64,000 nucleotides of DNA from Rhodospirillaceae bacterium (GTDB taxonomy: Bacteria > Pseudomonadota > Alphaproteobacteria > GCA-2731375), in assembly GCA_018701215.1 (NCBI GenBank), contig JABIWH010000050.1, positions 310,001-374,000 of the forward strand, given 5' to 3'. A program made the position numbers and the translations under genes. Positions 7,852-16,102 of this stretch are shown piece after piece. Each line of letters begins with the position of its first letter. Positions within the stretch are counted from its first letter, which is position 1. A model generated the notes under the pieces. The model was not told the DNA's origin and ran no database searches. It saw only the letters and a program-made list of their open reading frames with translations.

Positions 7852-8877
7852 ATGAACTTTTCCTCCGACAATGCCACGGGCGTGGCAGCCGAAATCATGG
7901 CCGCCCTGGCCGCCGCCAACGAAGGCCACGCCATGGCCTATGGCGATGACGCCGTAACCAAGGCGGCGGAAGCAGCCTTTACCGAGCTGTTCGGGCGGGA
8001 ATTGGCAATCTTCCCCGTGGCCACGGGAACCGCCGCCAATGCCCTGGCACTTTCCGCCCTGACGCCGCCCTGGGGCCAGATCTATTGCCATCGTAACGCC
8101 CATATCGAAGAGGACGAGGCCGGCGCGCCGGAATTATTTTCGGGCGGGGCCAAACTGGCCCTGTTGGATGGCGAACATGGCAAGATCGAGGCCGCGACCC
8201 TGGCCGCCGCCGTCGCCGGCGCCGGCTTTGGCGTACAGCATCATTCCCAACCCAGTGCCATTTCATTGACCCAGGCGACCGAGGCCGGCACCGCCTATGA
8301 CCCGGACGAAGTCGCGGCCCTGGCCAAAATCGCCCACGATGCGGGGCTTTCGGTGCACATGGATGGGGCACGGTTTGCCAATGCCCTGGCGCATCTGGGC
8401 TGCAGCCCGGCGGAGGCGACCTGGAAGGCGGGCGTCGATGTGCTGTCGTTCGGCGCCACCAAGAACGGCGCCATGGCGGCCGAAGCGGTGATCTTTTTCA
8501 ATCCTGATGCCGCCGGCGATTTCCTTTATCGGCGTAAACGCGGCGGTCATCTGTTTTCCAAGATGCGCTTTCTATCGGCTCAGCTGGTGGCTTATCTGCG
8601 CGACGGCCTGTGGCTGGAAAACGCCCGCCACGCCAACGCCCGGGCCACGGAATTGTCCCAGGGTCTGGCGGCGCTGGACGGCGCCCATCTGGCGCACCAG
8701 GTTCAAGCCAACGAGATCTTCATATACCTGCCCGAAGCGGTGCTTGGCGCATTGGAAACGGGGGGCGTCGGCTTTCACCGTTGGGGCACCGACGGCCAGG
8801 CGCGTTTCGTCTGTGCCTTCAACACAGAACCGGACGATGTGGCGCGGGCGCTTAAAATTGCCCAAGACGCGCTGTAA
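7852..8877 (+). CDS. low-specificity L-threonine aldolase-like PLP enzyme
   Basis: The 341-residue protein reads as a fold-type I PLP enzyme of the threonine aldolase/beta-eliminating lyase family. The motifs FSSDNATGVAAEIM, VHMDGARFANAL and SFGATKNGAMAAEAV are present, and the lysine of the last is the expected PLP Schiff-base residue. It would cleave L-threonine, allo-threonine or related beta-hydroxy amino acids to glycine and an aldehyde. It begins 17 bases after the JAMM gene and is followed 17 bases later by an MBL hydrolase, so the three may form one transcript. Substrate preference cannot be read from the sequence. Confidence 0.87.
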   Translation: MNFSSDNATGVAAEIMAALAAANEGHAMAYGDDAVTKAAEAAFTELFGRELAIFPVATGTAANALALSALTPPWGQIYCHRNAHIEEDEAGAPELFSGGAKLALLDGEHGKIEAATLAAAVAGAGFGVQHHSQPSAISLTQATEAGTAYDPDEVAALAKIAHDAGLSVHMDGARFANALAHLGCSPAEATWKAGVDVLSFGATKNGAMAAEAVIFFNPDAAGDFLYRRKRGGHLFSKMRFLSAQLVAYLRDGLWLENARHANARATELSQGLAALDGAHLAHQVQANEIFIYLPEAVLGALETGGVGFHRWGTDGQARFVCAFNTEPDDVARALKIAQDAL

Positions 8878-8894
8878 CAGAAGGAAATAAGATT

Positions 8895-9755
8895 ATGTCA
8901 GGTCTGATGATCGGCGATATCGCGGTACAGCGCATCATCGAGGAAGAAGTGCCGTTCTTTATCCCCCACGAGACCTTCGTGGAAGCCACGCCCGAGGCGC
9001 TGGCGCCGCACCGCCATTGGCTGGAACCCAACGCCATGGACCCCGAAACCGGCATGCTGATCCTGCCGTTTCAGTCCTATCTGGTACGGACCAAACATCA
9101 CACCATCCTGATTGATACCTGCATCGGCTGTGGCAAGAGCATCACCCACCGCCCGCAATGGTTCCAGCGCACGGATCAAACCTGGCTGAACAATCTGCGC
9201 GCCGCCGGTCTGCAGCCCGAAGCCATCGACTATGTCTTTTGCACCCATTTGCACGCCGACCATTGCGGCTGGAACACCACCTTCGTGGATGGCCGCTGGG
9301 TGCCCACATTTCCCAACGCCAAATACATCATTTCCAAGGCAGAATACGCCGCCGCCGAGACCCGCAACGACATCATCTTTCAGGAAAGCGCCCTGCCGGT
9401 GATGGAAGCGGGGCAAGTTCAGCTGGTGGACAGCGATTTCGCACTGGACGATAATGTCTGGCTGCACTCAACGGCGGGCCACACGCCGGGCCACGTGGCG
9501 GTCAACCTGGCATCGAACGGCCACAGCGCCGTGATGTGCGGCGACCTGATCCACAGCCCCATCCAATGCGTGCATCCCGAATGGAGCCCGGTCTTCGATG
9601 CCGACCCGGAACAGGCCCGCCAAACCCGCCGGCACTTCCTGGCTGCCAACGCCGAAAGCGGGCAGTTGGTTTTGACGGCGCATTTTCCGTCGCCATCGAT
9701 CGGCCATGTGGTGACCGAGGGCGATGCTTTCCGATTTAATTACGTCGAGGACTAG
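8895..9755 (+). CDS. MBL-fold metallo-hydrolase
   Basis: The 286-residue protein contains the metallo-beta-lactamase motif HLHADHCGWN (H-x-H-x-D-H), a later metal histidine in TAGHTPGHVAV and an aspartate in CGDLIHSP. The conserved LIDTCIGCGK segment and long N-terminal region recall alkyl-hydrolase or lactonase-like members annotated in alphaproteobacteria. The reaction is a hydrolysis of unknown substrate. AAGGAA precedes the ATG. The downstream 200 bases contain a gene remnant and a short direct repeat. Confidence 0.82.
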   Translation: MSGLMIGDIAVQRIIEEEVPFFIPHETFVEATPEALAPHRHWLEPNAMDPETGMLILPFQSYLVRTKHHTILIDTCIGCGKSITHRPQWFQRTDQTWLNNLRAAGLQPEAIDYVFCTHLHADHCGWNTTFVDGRWVPTFPNAKYIISKAEYAAAETRNDIIFQESALPVMEAGQVQLVDSDFALDDNVWLHSTAGHTPGHVAVNLASNGHSAVMCGDLIHSPIQCVHPEWSPVFDADPEQARQTRRHFLAANAESGQLVLTAHFPSPSIGHVVTEGDAFRFNYVED

Positions 9756-9773
9756 AGAACACTATCCATGGGC

Positions 9774-9795
9774 CCCGGCCCGTGCTGAAATCGCA
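9774..9795 (+). repeat. short direct repeat, left copy
   Basis: The 18 bases 9774-9791 (CCCGGCCCGTGCTGAAAT) are repeated exactly at 10571-10588. With one mismatch the match extends to 22 bases (9774-9795 and 10571-10592). The two copies bracket the cytosine deaminase and the VOC remnant, as expected if this segment was gained or rearranged by recombination. Confidence 0.7.
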
Positions 9796-9798
9796 CCG

Positions 9799-9967
9799 AT
9801 GGATAAGGGTACCGTCGCCTTTGATCCCGTAAGAGGCTTATGACCGGAACGCCTATTGTCGCCACTTTAACGATCCGGATGGCAATTTGTGGGACGTTCA
9901 TGCCTGGTTCGGTGAAGGGGCCGACGGTTATCACGAATTGCATGAACAGGGGGAAGCCGGTGCTTAA
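9799..9967 (+). pseudogene. VOC/glyoxalase-like gene remnant (C-terminal fragment, frameshifted)
   Basis: Frame 9833-9967 encodes about 44 residues with the glyoxalase/VOC C-terminal signature HFNDPDGNLWDVHAWFGEG and ends at TAA 9965-9967. An in-frame stop (TAA 9830-9832) blocks it upstream, while another frame from ATG 9799 gives MDKGTVAFDPVR, which looks like the preceding part of the same fold. The remnant therefore carries a frameshift and has lost its N-terminal part. It overlaps the start of the cytosine deaminase by eight bases, suggesting the two were once translationally coupled. The family call rests on motif recognition only. Confidence 0.55.
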
Positions 9968-10406
9968 AGATTGGCAACAAGGCCTGCTCAACAAAGCATT
10001 TGAGCAGGCACAGAAAAGTTTCGACGAAGGTGGGTTGCCGATCGGTGCCGCGCTCGCGAAGGGTGAAGAACTTATCGCCGTTGGCCATAACCGCCGCTTT
10101 CAAGATGGCGACCCGATTGCTCATGGCGAGATGGATTGCTTCCGTCAGGCCGGGAGGCGGCGTGATTACCAGGATTTGACGCTTTATACGACGCTCAGCC
10201 CCTGCATGATGTGCGCAGGCACCATTATCCAGTTTGGCATTCCACGGGTAGTGATAGGTGAAGATAAGAATTTCCCCGGCAATGCTGATTTCCTTGCGGA
10301 ACGAGGCGTTGATGTGATCATCGCGGACGATGCCGAATGTATTGCTTTGATGGCAAAATTGATTGCGGAAAAACCTGAACTCTGGGCCGAAGATATCGCC
10401 GAATAA
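9960..10406 (+). CDS. cytosine deaminase of the fungal (Fcy1) type
   Basis: The 148-residue protein carries the zinc-dependent deaminase motifs HGEM (zinc histidine and catalytic glutamate) and PCMMCAG (two zinc cysteines). Unlike generic TadA-like deaminases it follows yeast cytosine deaminase along its length: GHNRRFQDG, LYTTLSPC, FGIPRVVIGE and a C-terminal WAEDIAE, whose aspartate matches a substrate-binding residue in the yeast enzyme. It would convert cytosine to uracil and ammonia. GTG 9960 is preferred, with GGGGAAG a few bases upstream; longer readings run through the VOC remnant in another frame. It lies between two 18-base direct repeats. Confidence 0.8.
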   Translation: MLKDWQQGLLNKAFEQAQKSFDEGGLPIGAALAKGEELIAVGHNRRFQDGDPIAHGEMDCFRQAGRRRDYQDLTLYTTLSPCMMCAGTIIQFGIPRVVIGEDKNFPGNADFLAERGVDVIIADDAECIALMAKLIAEKPELWAEDIAE

Positions 10407-10448
10407 CGTGTAGTAACCGCAGCTTGATCTGACAGTTACTGGGGGACG

Positions 10449-10565
10449 CTACCCTTTTGCATTATTCACCGCCTTAGTTGGCCGTCCCCGTGGCCGGGCC
10501 TCGAAATACGAGCAGAGCCCGCCACCAACGTCAAATGCTTCAAGGCAGCATGAAACGGCTGGCAC
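10449..10565 (-). other. short open frame in the deaminase/FAD-oxidase gap, possible mobile-element remnant
   Basis: A 38-codon minus-strand frame (GTG 10565 to TAG 10449) encodes a cysteine- and arginine-containing peptide with the AT-hook-like string ARPRGRPTKAV. The frame stays open upstream through the 10571-10592 repeat. No ribosome-binding site is clear. It may be part of a decayed repetitive element rather than a gene; nothing else was found in this 218-base gap. Confidence 0.2.
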
Positions 10566-10570
10566 CCCTG

Positions 10571-10592
10571 CCCGGCCCGTGCTGAAATAGCA
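10571..10592 (+). repeat. short direct repeat, right copy
   Basis: This is the second copy of the 18/22-base sequence described at 9774-9795, 797 bases downstream in the same orientation. It sits in the leader of the FAD-linked oxidase gene, 33 bases before the ATG. Confidence 0.7.
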
Positions 10593-10624
10593 GCCACATG
10601 TATTTGAGTTAGGGAGATTTGCAA

Positions 10625-12229
10625 ATGGTGGACAGACAGCCGAAATTCTTTGGTTGGGGGTTCGAAGGCGATGGCCTGACTCTGGACGAAGAGAAAATGG
10701 TGCTGGACAATTACGCCGGGCGTTTCGGCGTAGACGGCTTTGAACGCATCCCCATTCCCACCGTGGATCAGATTGAGCTACATGGCAGCCGGGTCGAAGT
10801 CCCGGCCAAGCTGGCGCAGATCTGCTCCACCAAGGATCATGACCGCCTGACGCACACGTATGGCAAAAGCTTCCCCGACTACGTACGCATCACCGACAAG
10901 GATTTCACCAACGCGCCGGATATCGTGGCCTATGCCAAGTCCGAGGACGACGTGGATGCGGTGATGGATTGGGCCACCGGCGCCAATGTGGCGGTGATCC
11001 CGTTCGGTGGCGGCTCCACCGTTGTCGGGGGCATCGAGCCCGCCGTGGGCAACAGTTTCGCCGGCAGCCTGAGTTTGGATCTGACCGGCCTGGATCAGAT
11101 TTTGGAGATCGACAAGGTTTCCCGCGCGGCCCGGATGCAGGGCGGCATCCGCTGCCCGGATATCGAGGCCGGCCTCCGCCCCCACGGCCTGACCATGCGG
11201 CATTTCCCGCAAAGTTTCGATCTGGCTACGTTGGGCGGCATGATCGCCACCCGCTCGGGCGGCCACTATGCAACTGTTTACACGCACATTGACGACTTCG
11301 TCGAAAGCACCCGTATGTTGACACCGGCGGGCGCCATGGAAAGCCGGCGGCTACCGGGATCAGGCGCGGGCCCCAGCCCGGACCGCATGGCGATCGGCTC
11401 CGAAGGCTCCCTCGGCATTATTACCGAGGCCTGGGTGCGTTTGCAGGACCGCCCCAACCAGCGCCGTTCGGCGGCGATCAATTTCGACAAGTTCGAGGAC
11501 GCGGTCGAAGCGGTGCGGCAATTGACCCAATCGGGCCTGTTCCCCACCAACGTGCGTTTGTTGGACCGCATGGAAGCCATGTTGAACGGCGCCGGCGACG
11601 GCAGCCACGACGTGGTGGTGCTGGGCTTTGAAAGCGCCGATCACGCCGTCGACGCCTGGATGGAGCGGGGCCTCGCCATCGCCCGGCAACTGGGCGGCAA
11701 ATATGACGAGGCAGCCTCCAAGGCCGAGGACAGCAATACCTCCGGCGCGGCGGGAGCCTGGCGCAACGCCTTTATCAAGATGCCGCATTTCCGCGACGCC
11801 TTGATCTCTGCCGCGGTCATTTCCGATACCTTCGAGACCGCCATCACCTGGGACAAATTCCACAGCTTCCACGAAAATGTCACTGCGGCAACGGAGCAGG
11901 TCATTGAAGAAGTCACCGGCACCAAGGGCATCGTTACCTGCCGCTTCACCCACGCCTATCCCGATGGTGCGGCGCCCTACTACACTTATCAGGCCCTGGG
12001 CCGCCACGGCGCATTGCTGGAACAATGGCACGAAATTAAACGGCGTATTTCGGATGCCTTGATCGACAACGGCGGCACCATCACCCATCATCACGCCGTG
12101 GGCCGGGATCACATGCCCTGGTACGAGAGGCAACGCCCGGACGTCTTCGGCCTGGCCCTGCAAGGCGCCAAGGATAAATTGGACCCCGCCGGGATTCTCA
12201 ATCCCGGCGTCATTGTGCCACTCAGATAG
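10625..12229 (+). CDS. FAD-linked oxidase, alkyldihydroxyacetone-phosphate synthase-like
   Basis: The 534-residue protein has a PCMH-type FAD-binding domain (residues about 100-280; motifs VIPFGGGSTVVGG and ATLGGMIATRSGGHYAT) and a FAD-oxidase C-terminal domain. The N-terminal KFFGWGFEGDG and the histidine-rich C-terminal ITHHHAVGRDHMPW closely recall alkyldihydroxyacetone-phosphate synthase (AGPS). That enzyme makes ether-lipid precursors, but bacterial members often oxidise other hydroxy acids. ATG 10625 is chosen because AGGGAG lies eight bases before it. It is followed after 15 and 25 bases by FAH and nitronate monooxygenase genes, suggesting a three-gene catabolic operon. Confidence 0.85.
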   Translation: MVDRQPKFFGWGFEGDGLTLDEEKMVLDNYAGRFGVDGFERIPIPTVDQIELHGSRVEVPAKLAQICSTKDHDRLTHTYGKSFPDYVRITDKDFTNAPDIVAYAKSEDDVDAVMDWATGANVAVIPFGGGSTVVGGIEPAVGNSFAGSLSLDLTGLDQILEIDKVSRAARMQGGIRCPDIEAGLRPHGLTMRHFPQSFDLATLGGMIATRSGGHYATVYTHIDDFVESTRMLTPAGAMESRRLPGSGAGPSPDRMAIGSEGSLGIITEAWVRLQDRPNQRRSAAINFDKFEDAVEAVRQLTQSGLFPTNVRLLDRMEAMLNGAGDGSHDVVVLGFESADHAVDAWMERGLAIARQLGGKYDEAASKAEDSNTSGAAGAWRNAFIKMPHFRDALISAAVISDTFETAITWDKFHSFHENVTAATEQVIEEVTGTKGIVTCRFTHAYPDGAAPYYTYQALGRHGALLEQWHEIKRRISDALIDNGGTITHHHAVGRDHMPWYERQRPDVFGLALQGAKDKLDPAGILNPGVIVPLR

Positions 12230-12244
12230 GTAGGAGTTTCCATC

Positions 12245-13090
12245 ATGAAATTATTGAGCTTCAAGACAGCCGCCGGCGACAGCTATGGCCTGGTAGAAGG
12301 TAACGGCGTGGTCGATCTGGGCCAGCGCCTGGGTAGCAAATACGCCGATCTGCGCGCCTTGCTGGAAGACGGCGGTCAGGACGACGCGGCTGCGTTGAGC
12401 GACGCGGGTGCCGATCACAGCTTGGACGACATTACCTATTTGCAGGTCATTCCCAACGCCCGGCGGATCATCTGCATCGGCCTGAACTACCGCGAGCATG
12501 CCGAGGAAATGGGCCTGGAATTTCCAAAGGATCCGAACCTATTTTCCAAATGGCCCGACGCCCTGGTCGGTCACGAGCAGGACGTAATCTGCCCCAAGGC
12601 GTCGAGCAATTTTGACTATGAGGGCGAGTTGGCCTTCATTATCGGCAAGCCGGGCCGCCATATCGCGGAAGACGGGGCCATGGCCCATGTCGCCGGCTAT
12701 GCGCCGTTTCTTGATGGCAGCCTGCGTGATTTTCAAGGCCATTCGGTGATCGCCGGCAAGAACTTCCAGCACAGCGGCTCCTGCGGGCCGTGGATGACCA
12801 CGGCGGATGAAGTGCCTAATCCCATGGACCTGCAACTGACCACACGGCTGAACGGCGATGTGGTGCAGAACGAAAGCACCGAGCAGCTGTTCTATTCGGT
12901 GCCCAACATCATCGCCTATGTCTCGCAGTTCACGCCGCTGCATCCCGGCGATGTGATCGCCACCGGCACTCCCAGCGGCGTTGGTGCCGGGCGCAAACCG
13001 CCGTTATGGATGAAGCCCGGTGACCGCATAGAGGTGGAGATTTCCGGCCTTGGCTGCCTGGCCAACAACGTGGTGGCGGAAGACGGGTAG
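12245..13090 (+). CDS. fumarylacetoacetate hydrolase family protein
   Basis: The 281-residue protein has the FAH C-terminal catalytic fold: CIGLNYREHAEEMG, metal ligands in FDYEGELAFIIGKPGR and an aspartate in DGSLRDFQGHS, and a TGTPSGVGAG loop. The family hydrolyses or decarboxylates C-C bonds in acylpyruvates and aromatic ring-cleavage products. The exact substrate is unknown. AGGAG lies before the ATG. It is the middle gene of a probable operon with the upstream FAD oxidase and the downstream nitronate monooxygenase. Confidence 0.88.
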   Translation: MKLLSFKTAAGDSYGLVEGNGVVDLGQRLGSKYADLRALLEDGGQDDAAALSDAGADHSLDDITYLQVIPNARRIICIGLNYREHAEEMGLEFPKDPNLFSKWPDALVGHEQDVICPKASSNFDYEGELAFIIGKPGRHIAEDGAMAHVAGYAPFLDGSLRDFQGHSVIAGKNFQHSGSCGPWMTTADEVPNPMDLQLTTRLNGDVVQNESTEQLFYSVPNIIAYVSQFTPLHPGDVIATGTPSGVGAGRKPPLWMKPGDRIEVEISGLGCLANNVVAEDG

Positions 13091-13115
13091 TTAGAACCGG
13101 TTAGGAGTATTCGCC

Positions 13116-14222
13116 ATGACCAAGATCGCAACCCGGTTCGCCGAACGCCTTGGGCTTGATGTCCCTATTTTGGGCTTTTCCCATAGCGTCGATGTCACGG
13201 CGGCCATTACCAAGGCCGGGGGCATGGGCGTCTACGGCATCGCCCATGACGCACCCGATAAGGTGGGGGGCAAGATCGCCGCCGTCCGCCAGCAAATCGG
13301 CAGCCAACCATTCGCCGTCGATATCATGATCCCAAAGGGCATGCCGGAAGCCGAAACCTTGGAATCCGTGCGCGCCAATCTGCCCCCGGATCACGTCAAG
13401 TATGTGGATAGCCTGGCGGAAAAATATCAGGTACCCGCCGCGACCAAGAAAACCTTCTTCAATTCCATACTGCGCACGCCGAGCTATTTCGAGGGACAGT
13501 TGCAGGCCCTGCTGGACTCGGATGTGGACGTAGTCGCCTTTGGCATCGGCCTCACGGCGGATGCGGTCAGCCGTCTGAAAGCAGAGGGCAAGGTGGTCGG
13601 CGCCCTGATCGGCAACCCCCGGCATTTCCAAGCCTACCGGGACATAGGGCTGGATTTTATCGTCGCCCAAGGCTCGGAAGCGGGCGGACATACGGGCACC
13701 ATCGGCACCATGGTCCTGGTCCCCGAAATCGTACAGATCGCCGGTGATCTGCCGGTGCTGGCGGCGGGCGGCATCGGACACGGTTCACAAATCGCCGCCG
13801 CCCTGGCCATGGGCGCGCAAGGTGTTTGGCTGGGCACTACATGGTTGTCCACCGAGGAGCATGCCCGGGGCGATCACGCCATCGGCGACAAGCTGCGGGA
13901 CAAATTGTTTACCGCCGGCAGCGGCGATACCGGCATCACTCATGGTAGCAGCGGCAAGCCGCAACGGCAGATCCGCTCCGCCTGGACCGAGGAATGGGCC
14001 GCGCCGACAGCACCCCGCCCCCTGCCCATGCCCTATCAGCATGCCCTGGTCGGCGATCTGTTGACCTCGATCGACGAGCATGAAGTCGATCCCATGCTGC
14101 ACACCCCGGCAGGCCAGGGCGTGACCTGGAGCAGGGCCAAGCAGTCCGTCGCCCAGGTCATTGAGAGCTTGAGCGAGCAGACGTTGGAGGGTTTGCAGAG
14201 AGCCGGAAAACTGGGGCGATAG
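13116..14222 (+). CDS. nitronate monooxygenase family flavoprotein
   Basis: The 368-residue protein is a TIM-barrel FMN enzyme. The family motif AQGSEAGGHTG is present, followed by LPVLAAGGIGHGSQIAAALAMGAQ. These enzymes oxidise alkyl nitronates or act as related FMN oxidases or enoyl reductases. Many alphaproteobacterial homologues have no tested substrate, and the FAH and FAD-oxidase neighbours suggest organic-acid catabolism rather than nitroalkane detoxification. AGGAG is placed well before ATG 13116. The 3' end runs into a minus-strand remnant of a monooxygenase-like gene. Confidence 0.83.
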   Translation: MTKIATRFAERLGLDVPILGFSHSVDVTAAITKAGGMGVYGIAHDAPDKVGGKIAAVRQQIGSQPFAVDIMIPKGMPEAETLESVRANLPPDHVKYVDSLAEKYQVPAATKKTFFNSILRTPSYFEGQLQALLDSDVDVVAFGIGLTADAVSRLKAEGKVVGALIGNPRHFQAYRDIGLDFIVAQGSEAGGHTGTIGTMVLVPEIVQIAGDLPVLAAGGIGHGSQIAAALAMGAQGVWLGTTWLSTEEHARGDHAIGDKLRDKLFTAGSGDTGITHGSSGKPQRQIRSAWTEEWAAPTAPRPLPMPYQHALVGDLLTSIDEHEVDPMLHTPAGQGVTWSRAKQSVAQVIESLSEQTLEGLQRAGKLGR

Positions 14223-14400
14223 CCGCGAATTGAACGCTCAGGCAACGGCGCCGCGCAACACCCGCTGGCCTGAATACTTCCATGCGGAAGCAACCATCCT
14301 CCCCCAGGCATTGTTCCGCCGCTACACGAAGGCGCTTCTCCTGCTCTTCCAGGCATTCCGGCTTCACGTCATATTCGATGATGATCGCGATATCATTCAC
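14158..14400 (-). pseudogene. truncated antibiotic-biosynthesis-monooxygenase (ABM) domain gene
   Basis: The frame begins MNDIAIIIEYDVKPEC and continues through GEDGCFRMEVF, matching the first 45 or so residues of ABM-domain proteins (small ferredoxin-like oxygenases). After RPAG the similarity ends; the rest reads as arginine- and serine-rich sequence inside the 3' end of the nitronate monooxygenase gene on the opposite strand. The C-terminal half of the domain is missing, so this is probably a gene broken by deletion. It lies just upstream of, and in the same direction as, nothing intact; the next minus-strand gene is the gamma-glutamyltransferase, transcribed toward it. Confidence 0.5.
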
Positions 14401-14420
14401 GAAAGGTGCAGCATGCCGGG

Positions 14421-16049
14421 CTAAACCTGCGCCGCCATGCCGTCGCCGGCGGGGTCCGAGCCGCCATCCAGCTTGCCATCCACAATGCGGATGCCCTGCA
14501 CGATGGGGATCATGTGGCTGAAGGCATGGCGCTGCGTCGGATAGCCACGTGCCTGGAGCGCGCGCTCGGTCGAGCGGAAAATGCGGTTGTTGACCTCGAT
14601 GGTATCCGATGTCGCCGTGAAGCGCGGCGCCATCACCGCCTCCTGCGCCGTCATGTTGAAATCAACAACATTCAGGATCGCCTGCAGGTTACCCATGGTG
14701 ATCGTCGTGCCGCCGGGCGAGCCGACCAGGAAAAATGGTTTATCGCCCTTAAAGACAATGGTCGGCGACAGCGCGGAAAAACGCGCCTTGCCGGGCGCCA
14801 GCGAACCCGTGTGGCCGGGGCGCGGATCGAACACCATCATGCAATTGTTGTACATGAAGCCAAGGCCGTCAGTGACCGTACCGGAGGACGAGCCCAGGGA
14901 GTGGGTCATGGTGACACAGTTACCGGACCTATCGGCGACACAGATATGGGTCGTCTCCTTGCTGTCGTTGCCGCCCGGGTTCATTCGGGGCACCGACGTT
15001 TTCTCGCCCCGTTTGATGCGTTCGGCCATGGCCTTGGCGTAGTCTTTCGACATCAATTCGGCAAAGGGGATATCAAAAAAGCGGGGATCGCCCATGCGGG
15101 CATCCTTGTCGACGGTGGCGATCTTCATGGCCTCGGACACGGTGGCGATATAATCAGCCGAGTTATGGCCCATGGCGGCGAGATCAAAATTCTCCAGAAT
15201 ATTCAACATCAGCACAATCATCAGGCCGCCGCCGGGGGGTTGGTTGGTCGCCACCCGGTGACCGCGATAATCGGTCCACAGTGGATCGACGGTCTCGGTC
15301 TCGCATGACGCCAGATCCTCCAGCGTGATCAGACCGCCGTTGGCGCGCATATCGGCATCAATCTGTTTGCCGATCTCGCCACTATAAAAATCCTCGACAC
15401 CATGCTCGGCGATGCGCCGATAGGTCCGCGCCATGTCGGGATTGCGCAACATCTCGCCGACGCCACGGATCGAACCATCGGCCTTGGTATAGATCTTGGC
15501 GGTGGCGGGATCGTCCGTCAGGCCACGGATGCGGGCAATGCGCCCGGCCTCCGCCCCACGGGTCCAAAAACCATGCACGCCGGGACGGACGGGAAAGCCG
15601 CCCTCGCAATATTCGATGGCAGGCGCCAGCATCTCGGCCAACGAACGGCTGCCAAAGCGGGAGAGCGCCTCGTCAAAGGCCTTGATGGTCAGCGGCGTGG
15701 TCATGGACTGATAGCCGATTTCGTTCACTTCGCCCTTTAGCACGAAGCCGAAACCGTCATCGCATTCGCGGACGATCAAGTCCTCCCACATATCCGGCGT
15801 GGTGGCCAACGGAGCCCGGCCATGAAAATCGATACAAGTATGTACGTCCCCATCCGCCAGATAGAGATGCATGGAGCCGAAACCGGCAATGCCGCACATC
15901 TGCGGATCCACCGCCGTCTGCACCAATGCCGCACCGACCGCGGCATCAACAACGTTACCGCCGGCCTGGAGAATATCCAGCCCCGCCTCCACCGCCTCGG
16001 GCTGAGGTGCGGAAACCATTCCATGTGTCATGATAGGCTCACTCTTCAC
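14421..16049 (-). CDS. gamma-glutamyltransferase family Ntn-hydrolase
   Basis: The 542-residue protein follows gamma-glutamyltranspeptidase throughout. It has an N-terminal AVEAGLDILQAGGNVVDAAV segment and a self-processing site KETTHICVADRSGN, whose first threonine (T366) is the expected nucleophile. A C-terminal VGSPGGTTITMGNLQAIL motif is also present. The proenzyme would cleave itself into large and small subunits. No signal peptide is visible, so this member probably acts in the cytoplasm, unlike classical periplasmic GGT; such cytosolic forms often hydrolyse gamma-glutamyl or acylated intermediates. The ATG at 16031 (MTHGMVSAP) is an alternative start. Confidence 0.86.
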   Translation of the reverse strand: MKSEPIMTHGMVSAPQPEAVEAGLDILQAGGNVVDAAVGAALVQTAVDPQMCGIAGFGSMHLYLADGDVHTCIDFHGRAPLATTPDMWEDLIVRECDDGFGFVLKGEVNEIGYQSMTTPLTIKAFDEALSRFGSRSLAEMLAPAIEYCEGGFPVRPGVHGFWTRGAEAGRIARIRGLTDDPATAKIYTKADGSIRGVGEMLRNPDMARTYRRIAEHGVEDFYSGEIGKQIDADMRANGGLITLEDLASCETETVDPLWTDYRGHRVATNQPPGGGLMIVLMLNILENFDLAAMGHNSADYIATVSEAMKIATVDKDARMGDPRFFDIPFAELMSKDYAKAMAERIKRGEKTSVPRMNPGGNDSKETTHICVADRSGNCVTMTHSLGSSSGTVTDGLGFMYNNCMMVFDPRPGHTGSLAPGKARFSALSPTIVFKGDKPFFLVGSPGGTTITMGNLQAILNVVDFNMTAQEAVMAPRFTATSDTIEVNNRIFRSTERALQARGYPTQRHAFSHMIPIVQGIRIVDGKLDGGSDPAGDGMAAQV

Positions 16050-16102
16050 TCTACGATTTATCAGTCACGCACTATTCATCAAGCTTTGGCGCCCTTGCAA
16101 GC

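Noticed and set aside
14406..15308. A 300-codon plus-strand frame opposite the gamma-glutamyltransferase gene
   Set aside because: The minus strand has full GGT motifs including the processing threonine; the plus-strand frame shows none.
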